Shown here in pieces: positions 14,733 through 20,568 of a stretch of 20,568 nt of DNA. The notes beneath the pieces were generated by a model. That model was not told the origin of the DNA. It was given only the letters and a program-made list of their open reading frames with translations, and searched no databases. This DNA comes from DATJFH01 sp035495815 (GTDB lineage Bacteria > Acidobacteriota > Terriglobia > Bryobacterales > Bryobacteraceae): NCBI GenBank assembly GCA_035495815.1, contig DATJFH010000381.1, forward strand, positions 1-20,568, given 5' to 3'. Positions within the stretch are counted from its first letter, which is position 1. Every line of letters begins with the position of its first letter. The position numbers and the translations under genes are program-made.

Positions 14733-15313
14733 CGTTCGGCGCGCTATTGCTCTTCGCCGTCAGCTATGGCCGCGACGTTGCGCCGATTTTCGCTTTCCAC
14801 TGCAACAGTTGTCATGGCGATTCGGGGACAGCCGCGGGCTTGACTACCGGCACGGCAGCCGGCCTGCGTGAGGCTGTCAATCCCGGCGATCCGGACGGCA
14901 GCCGGATCGTAGGTGCGATCGAGGGCGCCCGGGGAGAGGAGCGCCGCATGCCGCTCGGCGCGCCGCCGTTGAAGCCCGGGCAGATCGCGATTATCCGCCG
15001 CTGGATCGAGGAGGGCGCCCAGGACGACGGCGCGGCGGCGGAGGAGCGGAAGATGTCCATTGCGGGCGTGCGCATCCGAAAAGGCAAGCCGTTGCGGATC
15101 GAGTGCCGCGCGCCGGGTCCGGCTTACTTGATCATGAATCTTACGAAATCAGGACGCGCGCTTTTTGAACGGCGGGCCGCTGTTCAGTCCGCCGAGGAGC
15201 CCGTTGTCTGGACCGTATGGTCCGAAAAAGGGTGGCCGGGAAGGGTGAATGTGGAGGTTCGGATTCTCTACGCCGGATCCGGCGCGGGCGAGGTTCGGCT
15301 CAGAGTGGAGTAG
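14729..15313 (+). CDS. small exported c-type cytochrome (PSCyt-like) with C-terminal beta domain
   Basis: This 194-residue protein begins with a short hydrophobic segment (FGALLLFAVSYG) that may act as a signal, followed at once by the haem-binding motif CNSCH (Cys25, Cys28, His29) in the context RDVAPIFAFHCNSCHGDSGTA. RRMPLGAPPL provides Met74 as a likely distal ligand, and GQIAIIRRWIEEGAQDD closes the domain, which is characteristic of Planctomycete-type cytochrome C domains. The remaining about 85 residues are strand-rich with no motif I recognise. Family knowledge: this cytochrome domain normally heads DUF1549/DUF1553 proteins of over 700 residues, so this is a minimal stand-alone form. 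It starts in the stop codon of the sulfatase gene (ATGA), without its own ribosome-binding site. An electron-carrier role is inferred; the partner is unknown. Confidence 0.85.
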   Translation: MTFGALLLFAVSYGRDVAPIFAFHCNSCHGDSGTAAGLTTGTAAGLREAVNPGDPDGSRIVGAIEGARGEERRMPLGAPPLKPGQIAIIRRWIEEGAQDDGAAAEERKMSIAGVRIRKGKPLRIECRAPGPAYLIMNLTKSGRALFERRAAVQSAEEPVVWTVWSEKGWPGRVNVEVRILYAGSGAGEVRLRVE

Positions 15314-15363
15314 CGGACGCGCTGCGTGGGTTACCCGCGGTAAACGGAAATCGTCCGGCACTT

Positions 15364-15372
15364 TGCTATCGT
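15364..15372 (+). promoter_or_regulatory. extended -10 TGCTATCGT before the DUF3467 gene
   Basis: TGC then TATCGT (hexamer 15367-15372) ends eight bases before the ATG at 15381, again predicting a leader of almost no length. A second hexamer, TAGAGT at 15372-15377, is too close to the ATG to serve it. No Shine-Dalgarno is seen. Confidence 0.38.
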
Positions 15373-15380
15373 AGAGTTCT

Positions 15381-15671
15381 ATGACGCCTCAGCCCCCGAA
15401 AATCCAGTTGTCCAACTCCAAAGAGTACCGCGAAGGGTACGCCAACAGCGTGCAGATCCGAGTCAATCTTTGGGATTTTTTCCTGCTGTTCGGCGTCGTC
15501 AACCAGACCGCTCCCGATCAGGTTTCGATCGAAAATTTCCAGGGCATTTACGTCAGCCCGCAGCAGGCCAAGGCTCTTCTGAACGTGCTGCAGCAGAACG
15601 TGTCTCAATACGAAAGCACTTTCGGGGAAGTGAAGCTCGAACCGCATTCCGGCGGCAGCGTCGTTCAATAG
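15381..15671 (+). CDS. DUF3467 domain-containing protein
   Basis: This 96-residue protein matches the small DUF3467 family over its whole length. It has EYREGYANSVQIRVNLWDFFLLFG followed by a loop, a strand (VSIENFQGIYVSPQQAK) and a C-terminal helix (ALLNVLQQNVSQYESTFG). It has no signal peptide or membrane segment, so it is cytoplasmic. Family knowledge: members are widespread in bacteria and archaea and no function is established. The alternating hydrophobic pattern suggests a small alpha-beta fold that may oligomerise. It lies six bases upstream of the GT39-like membrane protein and is probably co-transcribed with it, but this gene neighbour may differ between species, so a functional link is uncertain. 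Confidence 0.88.
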   Translation: MTPQPPKIQLSNSKEYREGYANSVQIRVNLWDFFLLFGVVNQTAPDQVSIENFQGIYVSPQQAKALLNVLQQNVSQYESTFGEVKLEPHSGGSVVQ

Positions 15672-15677
15672 ATCGCG

Positions 15678-17177
15678 ATGCCCGTGAAAAAGAGGCGTCG
15701 TACGCGGCGGATCAAGCCGGGCACGTACGTACTCTTTTTTCTCCTGTTCGCGGCCGCCGTGGCCATCTCGCACGCGCCGTACTTCGACCTGCCGTTCTTT
15801 TGGGACGAGGTGGGCCAATTCATTCCGGCGTCGCTCGACCTTTATAAATCGGGCGCGCTGATTCCGCGGTCGGCGACCCCGAATGCGCATCCGCCGGGGG
15901 TGATGGCGTATCTGGCCGGCGTGTGGATGGTGACCGGCTTCTCAATCGTCTCGACGCGCGCCGCCATGCTGCTGACGGCTTCGCTGAGCGTGCTGGCGGT
16001 CTTCCTGCTTGCCATCAAGCTGTGTGGAAATATCAAAGGCGTGCCCGCATTCACGGCGGCGGCGCTGTTGATCTGCTCGCCGATATTCTATTCGCAGGCG
16101 ATGCTCGCCCAGCTCGACATGCCCGCCATGCTGTTCACCGTGCTGGCCACGCTGCTGTTTCTCGAAGACCAAATCCTGCTCTGCGCGGTGGCCTGCGCCG
16201 CGCTGGCGCTGGTCAAGGAAACCGGGGTGATTGCGCCCCTGCTGTTCTGCGCCTGGCTGGCGGCGGAGCGGCGCTGGTTACAGGCCGGTTACTTTTTGCT
16301 GCCGTTTGGCGTCCTTGGGGGCTGGTTCCTGTTTCTTCGCCTGCAGACGGGGCATCTGTTCGGCAATCCCGGCTTCACCGCATACAACCTGGCTTATCTG
16401 GCGCACCCGGTGCGGATGGGAGTAGCGCTGACGCGGCGGCTGTATCATCTTTTCTGGGAGAATCTGCACTTCATCGGAACGGCGGGGATTGCCGCCGCCT
16501 GGATGCGCGGCGGCATTTTCGAAGGCCGTGGATGGCGTGTGGCCTGGACCCTGGTTGCCCTGCACGTCGCCCTGTTCAGCGTCATCGGCGGCGCCATGCT
16601 CGAGCGGTATCTGCTGCCCGTCCTGCCGATCGTATACATCGGCATGGTCGCGGGGTTCTCCGCCATGCCATCGCCGTGGCGAAGCGTGGCGCCGGCCGCC
16701 TTGATCGCCGGCCTGGCGGCCTGTAATTTCTGGAATCCGCCCTATCCTTTTCCGCTGGAGAACAACCTGGCGTTTACCGAGTTCGTCCGGCTTCACGAGA
16801 TCGCGGCCGGCTACCTCGAACAGAATTATGGGCGGGCGGAGATCGGCACGGCGTGGCCTCTTTCGGCGGAACTTTCGCGCCCGGAATTCGGATACGTGAA
16901 GACCTCGCACCGGGTGCGCGAAATTCCGGACTTCAGCGAAGCAGCCGTCGCCAGGCTGTACAAGCACGCTCCAGTGGATGTTTTCGTGCTGTACTCACGC
17001 CAGTGGGACCCGCCGGGGAACCTGCTCCGTCATCTGATTCTGGAGAAATTCTGGGGACGATTCTTTTCTTACGCTCCGCAGATCTCTTCGTTCGATCTGG
17101 ATACGCAGTATGGGTTGAAGACAATCGCGGGATGGTCGCGAGGGGGGCAATGGATCGAAGTGCACGCGCGATTTTAA
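15678..17177 (+). CDS. GT39/ArnT-like polytopic membrane glycosyltransferase
   Basis: This 499-residue protein has a basic N-terminus (MPVKKRRRTRR) followed by about ten hydrophobic segments, and matches the PMT_2/dolichyl-phosphate-mannose mannosyltransferase family of GT-C enzymes. FFWDEVGQFIPASLDLY (Asp43-Glu44) in the first periplasmic loop carries the acidic pair expected for catalysis and metal binding. The loop containing NAHPPGVMAYLAGVWM and the later LAQLDMPAMLFTVLA and LALVKETGVIAPLLF are also typical. Family knowledge: such enzymes use polyprenyl-phosphate-linked sugars and glycosylate lipids or proteins on the outer face of the cytoplasmic membrane. The C-terminal about 110 residues form a soluble periplasmic part. 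It starts six bases after the DUF3467 gene without a clear Shine-Dalgarno, so translation may be coupled. The acceptor is unknown. Confidence 0.85.
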   Translation: MPVKKRRRTRRIKPGTYVLFFLLFAAAVAISHAPYFDLPFFWDEVGQFIPASLDLYKSGALIPRSATPNAHPPGVMAYLAGVWMVTGFSIVSTRAAMLLTASLSVLAVFLLAIKLCGNIKGVPAFTAAALLICSPIFYSQAMLAQLDMPAMLFTVLATLLFLEDQILLCAVACAALALVKETGVIAPLLFCAWLAAERRWLQAGYFLLPFGVLGGWFLFLRLQTGHLFGNPGFTAYNLAYLAHPVRMGVALTRRLYHLFWENLHFIGTAGIAAAWMRGGIFEGRGWRVAWTLVALHVALFSVIGGAMLERYLLPVLPIVYIGMVAGFSAMPSPWRSVAPAALIAGLAACNFWNPPYPFPLENNLAFTEFVRLHEIAAGYLEQNYGRAEIGTAWPLSAELSRPEFGYVKTSHRVREIPDFSEAAVARLYKHAPVDVFVLYSRQWDPPGNLLRHLILEKFWGRFFSYAPQISSFDLDTQYGLKTIAGWSRGGQWIEVHARF

Positions 17178-17245
17178 CTCCGCGATGAACAGGTTGCGGA
17201 TCGATCGCGCCGGAAGCGTATGAACGCCGGCCGCGCCGGAACCGT

Positions 17246-17923
17246 CTAGCGCGTCTTGGTGCGTGCGTCTTCGAGAATGCGCTTCGCGCGCGCCGGATTG
17301 TACACGCCGCAGGAGCAGAACCGCGCCATGTACGTCACCGCCTGTTCCGGAGTGCGGCGGCCTTCCTTGACCCAGTCGATCATCTTCTTGGCGAGGCTGG
17401 AGCTGATCATCCCGTGACCGCACATGGTGCTGAGCGAAAGGACCTGGGTATTCGGCAGCTTCTCCGTTTTCCCTTCGAATCCGAGCGAGTAGCCGACGCT
17501 GTGCCGGGGCTGGCACGCCTCATGGCAGCACTGCTCGGCGCCGTCGATCGAGGTCGAGATATTGATGCACAAGCCGAGGTCGGCCGCTTTCACCGCCTTG
17601 ACGAAATCCTCGGCGTGCACGCGATCGTCGAAAACGGCGGCCACCGTGGTGGGGCCGGTAAGCCCGTCGATCACGGCGCGGAAGTCCGGCGTGATGTCCC
17701 GCTTCCAGTGCGAGATAGGAGACATGTCCCGGCGCGGACGGAGCGCGCCGCCGTTCAGCGCGTCACCCATGTTGACGGGTTTGAAGGGCAGGGCCATCTC
17801 GAGGAACTGCCGCAGCTTGGGCAGACTGCCCTTGTCGTTCTTGCCGCGGCTAGGTATGGCGAAAATCACGTAGTCGTCGTAAAAGCTTTCCGCGCTGCCG
17901 TATCGATGCAGTGTGTTGGTCAT
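17246..17923 (-). CDS. conserved cysteine-rich protein of unknown function, probably metal or Fe-S binding
   Basis: I do not recognise this 225-residue protein. It has no signal peptide or membrane segment. The first half is alpha-beta with PTTVAAVFDDRVHAEDFVKA near residues 91-110. The second half holds all seven cysteines: Cys119 (LGLCIN), Cys132-Cys133 and Cys137 (EQCCHEACQ), Cys168 (TMCGHGM), Cys203 and Cys205 (FCSCGVYNP). This clustering with the CGHG and CSCG motifs looks like an iron-sulfur or other metal site; the region between (EGRRTPEQAVTYMARF) is helical. Its ATG lies within the stop of the ferredoxin-domain gene (ATGA overlap), so the two proteins are made together and probably work as a complex. 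It is the last gene of the operon with an MFS transporter. A possible role is redox or metal chemistry on the imported substrate; this is speculation. Confidence 0.75.
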   Translation of the reverse strand: MTNTLHRYGSAESFYDDYVIFAIPSRGKNDKGSLPKLRQFLEMALPFKPVNMGDALNGGALRPRRDMSPISHWKRDITPDFRAVIDGLTGPTTVAAVFDDRVHAEDFVKAVKAADLGLCINISTSIDGAEQCCHEACQPRHSVGYSLGFEGKTEKLPNTQVLSLSTMCGHGMISSSLAKKMIDWVKEGRRTPEQAVTYMARFCSCGVYNPARAKRILEDARTKTR

Positions 17924-18768
17924 CTCATTGCCGGGACCGGCTGCTCCTTGGCGGCGGGCTCTTCGGTGTTGGTCACCTTGCCCAGTCCGATATTTGTTTT
18001 CGCGCGCTCCAGCTTGTAGCCCAGCCGCTCGAGAATCGGCGCCACGACGTTCTCTTCGCCGTTCTCGTCACAGCGCGTGCCCACTCCGATGGAAACGACT
18101 GTATCGAGATCCTTCTCCACTTCCCGCACCAGCCGGATAATCTCCTCGGTCCGATCCACCGTGGTTTTGATCTCGAGAATCGCCGACATCACTTTCTCGC
18201 CCAGGATGTCTTCGCGCAGCGTTCCGGTAGCGACGTCCGACATCAGCGAAGTCACCGGGTTCTTCTTTTCGAAGCTCACTCCGGCCTTGGCCATGGCCCA
18301 GGACATCTTCTGAATGTCGGTGAACCAGACGCCCACGCCGGGCCGGCCGAACTCGATGGTGAAACCGACTTCTCCCACTTTGACCCGGCCGCTGACGTCG
18401 TTGGTCTTGACCTCTTCAGTGCCGCGGCCGGAAACGCCGGTCGATTCGTGCGGGACCCGCGGATCGGAGAAAGCCCGGCGTACGACACGCGGCCATTCCA
18501 GCTTGTCCGGCTCGAAGGCGGCGGTGGGGCAGACGTCCGGCTCCGGCTCGAAGCGCAGCCGCAGCATGGAGAACACCTTGCGCATGGTTCGCACCATGGT
18601 GGGATTGAGATGCTCCTGGCTCAACCCGTTGAAGCAGGCGTAACATTCCACGCACTCATTGCGGTCCACGGTCGCGCGCTTGATCTTGGGATCGACGTAA
18701 ATGGCTCCCATGGGGCATACATAGGTGCAGTTGCCGCAGGCGACGCATTTGTCAGGATTGATATACAT
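17920..18768 (-). CDS. ferredoxin-domain protein with split second 4Fe-4S motif and unknown C-terminal domain
   Basis: From the ATG at 18768 the protein has 282 residues and is cytoplasmic. A bacterial ferredoxin domain occupies residues 1-85. The first cluster motif is regular: Cys8, Cys11, Cys14 and Cys18-Pro19 (CVACGNCTYVCP). The second begins normally with Cys39, Cys42 and Cys45, but the expected CP comes at Cys80-Pro81, 34 residues later instead of three, with a basic helix (MVRTMRKVFSMLRLRF) inserted. Residues 100-282 carry conserved-looking stretches (GRGTEEVKTNDVSGR, FTIEFGRPGVGVWFTDIQK, VVSIGVGTRCDENGEEN) that I cannot assign. A Shine-Dalgarno AAGG precedes the ATG by six bases, and the MFS stop lies eight bases upstream. 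The frame is open further up to 18873, inside the MFS gene, but that is unlikely to be translated. Electron transfer to the cysteine-rich partner is inferred. Confidence 0.86.
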   Translation of the reverse strand: MYINPDKCVACGNCTYVCPMGAIYVDPKIKRATVDRNECVECYACFNGLSQEHLNPTMVRTMRKVFSMLRLRFEPEPDVCPTAAFEPDKLEWPRVVRRAFSDPRVPHESTGVSGRGTEEVKTNDVSGRVKVGEVGFTIEFGRPGVGVWFTDIQKMSWAMAKAGVSFEKKNPVTSLMSDVATGTLREDILGEKVMSAILEIKTTVDRTEEIIRLVREVEKDLDTVVSIGVGTRCDENGEENVVAPILERLGYKLERAKTNIGLGKVTNTEEPAAKEQPVPAMR

Positions 18769-18774
18769 AGAAAA

Positions 18775-18778
18775 CCTT
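18775..18778 (-). promoter_or_regulatory. Shine-Dalgarno AAGG deciding the ferredoxin-domain start
   Basis: On the minus strand AAGG (18778-18775) overlaps the end of the MFS stop codon and lies six bases before the ATG at 18768. It supports this start over an earlier in-frame ATG inside the MFS gene and indicates coupled translation in the operon. Confidence 0.6.
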
Positions 18779-20042
18779 AATCCGCGAATATCCGCCGCGT
18801 CGCATCGATCCGGCAGAACAGCGCCGCGGCGAGCAAACAAAAAGCCGATGCAAAAAAGAACGGCATATCCCAACTATAGGTCTTGACCAGGTACGCCAGG
18901 ACCAGAGGAGAGATCGCGCCTCCTATATTACCGCAGGTGTTCATGACGGCGGAGACCGAGCCGGCATAGTCGGACCCTATGTCGAGTGGGATGGCCCAGG
19001 AAACGCCCACGGTCACCTCGAGTCCGAAGACGGCAAGGCAGGTGTACCAGACGCAGGCCACCGGGTCGGTGGTTAGGGTCGCGGGAAGAATGGAAGTGGC
19101 GGCGAGGAGGAATCCGAACAGCGCCACGCCGCGCCGGGCCATTTTGAGGTTTCCGCTGCGCTCGGCCCAGATGTCGGAGACCCAGCCGCCCAGCAGATCG
19201 CCGGCGGTACCTGCCAGCAGCGGCAGGCTCGAGTAGAAGCCCATTTGGAGCAGGTTGAAGCCGCGATGGTCGTTGAGGTACTTGGGAAACCAGTCGAGAT
19301 AGACGGCGAGGCAGTAGGAGTAGCAGAAGTACATGACGCAGAGGGTCCACAGCGTAGGGCTGGCGAGGATTTTGCGCCATGGGACGGAGTGAGCGGACTT
19401 CGGCCTGCCGCCCAGGGAGCGGCTGAGCAGTTCCAGTTCCGCGGTGTTGACAGACGTATGCTCTCCGGGCGTGTCGCGGTAATACCAATACCAGACCGCC
19501 GACCAGACCAGCCCGAGCGCGCCGAACAGGACGAAAGCGGCTCGCCATCCGTAGGTCGCGATGACCAGCACGACCAGCGACGGTGTGAGCGCCGCGCCGA
19601 GCCGGGAGCCTGCGTGGGTGATCCCCTGCGCGAAGCCCCGCTCGGCGGGCAGCATCCAGCGCGAGAGGGACCGCGTGGCAATGGGGAAGGCTCCGGCTTC
19701 TCCCATGCCGAACAGGAAGCGGATGGCGATCATGGAAACGGAGTTCCAGGCCAGGGCGGTAGCGGAAGTGAACAGGGACCACCAGGTGACGATCAGGGTG
19801 AGAGCGCGCCGGGGTCCGATGCGGTCGCCGAGCCAGCCTCCGGGAATCTGGAAAAGCGCGTATCCCCACCGGAAGGAGGCGATGATGTAGCTCATGGTGG
19901 TGAGCGAAAAGCCGAACTCCTTCTGAATGGTCGGGACGGCTGAGGAGATGACCACACGGTCCATGTACGTGATCATGTAGGCGGCGACGGTGAGACCGAG
20001 AACAACGTGCCGGACCCGGGTGGCTTTCTGGTGAGGCGCCAT
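18777..20042 (-). CDS. MFS transporter, ACS (anion:cation symporter) family
   Basis: With the ATG at 20042 the protein has 421 residues and about 12 transmembrane segments, the standard size for this family. The first helix region ends with YMDRVVISSAVPTIQKEFG; the loop 2-3 motif GGWLGDRIGPRR and helix 4-5 stretch FGMGEAGAFPIATRSLSRW are typical of the ACS branch (ExuT, GudP, GarP and phthalate or tartrate carriers). Known members import organic anions such as hexuronates, galactonate or glucarate with a proton or cation. The frame is open to ATG codons at 20069 and 20141; the promoter seen at 20058-20087 makes 20042 the best choice, but 20069 remains possible. It heads an operon with the ferredoxin-domain and cysteine-rich genes (eight-base gap, then ATGA overlap), so the imported anion is probably their substrate or the precursor of it. 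Confidence 0.9.
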   Translation of the reverse strand: MAPHQKATRVRHVVLGLTVAAYMITYMDRVVISSAVPTIQKEFGFSLTTMSYIIASFRWGYALFQIPGGWLGDRIGPRRALTLIVTWWSLFTSATALAWNSVSMIAIRFLFGMGEAGAFPIATRSLSRWMLPAERGFAQGITHAGSRLGAALTPSLVVLVIATYGWRAAFVLFGALGLVWSAVWYWYYRDTPGEHTSVNTAELELLSRSLGGRPKSAHSVPWRKILASPTLWTLCVMYFCYSYCLAVYLDWFPKYLNDHRGFNLLQMGFYSSLPLLAGTAGDLLGGWVSDIWAERSGNLKMARRGVALFGFLLAATSILPATLTTDPVACVWYTCLAVFGLEVTVGVSWAIPLDIGSDYAGSVSAVMNTCGNIGGAISPLVLAYLVKTYSWDMPFFFASAFCLLAAALFCRIDATRRIFAD

Positions 20043-20057
20043 GGGGAGTGAACGGCG

Positions 20058-20087
20058 ATTCTCCGCCATTGGGAGGGCTATTGTCAA
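20058..20087 (-). promoter_or_regulatory. sigma70-type promoter of the transporter/ferredoxin operon
   Basis: On the minus strand a perfect -35 TTGACA (20087-20082) is followed after 18 bases by GAGAAT (20063-20058), a four-of-six -10. Transcription would begin near 20051, giving a leader of about eight bases before the ATG at 20042. This would exclude the in-frame ATG at 20069. No operator was recognised. Confidence 0.45.
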
Positions 20088-20187
20088 TGCGGCGGTATCC
20101 CCGTGGGTAGGGGACGCGCGCGGCGCCTTTGGTCGACGCATAGAACATGCCAGACGATTGGCCCGGCGTAACGTCGGCGCGAGCGCC

Positions 20188-20568
20188 TCAGGCTCCCTGG
20201 AGCTTGGCTTCGAGCTCAGCCCATCGGGCGTAGAGCCGGTCGACCTCTTCCTGCGCCTGCAGCATCTCCCGGTAGCGGCCGTGCAGGAGGGCGGCGTCGG
20301 AAGCAGCCTCCTGGACGGCTGCCTTCTTGAGCTCCAACTCCTCCTCGGCGCGCAGAATCTTCTCCTCCATGGCCTCCCATTCGCGGCTGTCGAGGTAGGA
20401 CAGCCGCTTTTTCGCCGGCGTTACGGCCGGCTCCAGCGGAGCAACTGCCTTGGCCGCGGGCTTCACTTTCCTGCGCGCCAGCTGCGCCTGCTCCCACTGC
20501 GAGAACTCGGCGAACGCCCCGGCGCCGCCCTCGCCGTCCAGCGCCAGCAGCGCCGTGGACACGCGGTC
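20188..20568 (-). CDS. ABC-F family ATPase, C-terminal fragment (Uup-like), cut by the window edge
   Basis: Only the last 126 codons are inside the window; the gene continues past position 20568. The visible part starts with DRVSTALLALDGEG, matching the conserved segment after the second ATPase H-loop in ABC-F proteins (DRVAT...LDGEG). It is followed by an Ala- and Lys-rich linker, then KKRLSYLDSREWEAMEEKI and a long Glu- and Lys-rich helix pair ending YARWAELEAK. This is the C-terminal coiled-coil domain typical of Uup, which binds DNA in the known protein. Family knowledge: ABC-F proteins act on ribosomes or in DNA repair, without membrane domains. It is transcribed toward the MFS gene, 145 bases upstream of that start. 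The gene probably lies in a separate unit because a promoter for the MFS gene is visible. Confidence 0.85.
   Translation of the reverse strand, partial: DRVSTALLALDGEGGAGAFAEFSQWEQAQLARRKVKPAAKAVAPLEPAVTPAKKRLSYLDSREWEAMEEKILRAEEELELKKAAVQEAASDAALLHGRYREMLQAQEEVDRLYARWAELEAKLQGA

Noticed and set aside
17178..17245. Short GCCGG/CCGGC repeats between the convergent GT39-like and cysteine-rich genes
   Set aside because: Stems of about five bases with a long loop and no U-tract occur by chance at this GC content; not enough to call a terminator.
18928..20148. Alternative long minus-strand frame overlapping the MFS gene
   Set aside because: The translation is Arg-, His- and Pro-rich without hydrophobic segments, whereas the overlapping frame gives a clear 12-helix transporter.

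Overview
The window is a dense, GC-rich (by eye about 60-63 percent), almost fully coding stretch of a bacterial chromosome. The gene set points to an Acidobacteriota soil bacterium of the Solibacter/Bryobacter type: several exported proteins with twin-arginine signals, a DUF1501 protein, a DUF1080 (3-keto-glycoside hydrolase) protein, two secreted TIM-barrel sugar isomerase-like proteins, a sulfatase, a YVTN beta-propeller and a Planctomycetes-style cytochrome c. This assignment is inference; Planctomycetes or Verrucomicrobia share several of these families. I see no rRNA, tRNA, CRISPR array, insertion sequence or prophage, and no intergenic gap reaches 300 bases.

Layout. (1) 65-3599: an SDR oxidoreductase (-) diverges from a UGT-like glycosyltransferase (+), which is followed closely by a Tat-exported DUF1501 protein. 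(2) 3670-5795: a Tat-exported TIM-barrel isomerase-like protein (-) diverges from L-2-hydroxyglutarate oxidase lhgO (+). (3) 5812-9403: a CNNM/CorC-type CBS membrane protein (-) diverges from a membrane-anchored penicillin-acylase-family Ntn hydrolase (+). (4) 9568-12065: a translationally coupled pair, TIM-barrel protein then DUF1080 protein (-), diverges from an exported protein with a LecA (PA-IL)-like C-terminal lectin domain (+). (5) 12104-15313: an exported beta-propeller (-) diverges from a Tat-exported sulfatase coupled to a small cytochrome c (+). (6) 15381-17177: a DUF3467 protein and a GT39-like membrane glycosyltransferase (+). (7) 17246-20042 (-): an MFS transporter of the ACS type, a ferredoxin-domain protein whose second iron-sulfur motif is split by an insertion, and a cysteine-rich protein of unknown function form a tight operon. 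(8) 20188-20568 (-): the C-terminal end of a Uup-like ABC-F protein.

Working together. Regions 1, 2, 4 and 5 look like extracytoplasmic handling of glycans and sulfated sugars. Region 7 is the best candidate for an undescribed system: an anion-type transporter coupled to two cysteine-rich, probably iron-sulfur proteins that I do not recognise beyond the ferredoxin domain.

Regulatory style. The genes come mostly in head-to-head pairs with very short gaps. A -10-like hexamer sits only 7-11 bases before many start codons, usually without a Shine-Dalgarno sequence, which suggests leaderless or near-leaderless mRNAs. Two of the divergent promoters are built on symmetric -10 elements.
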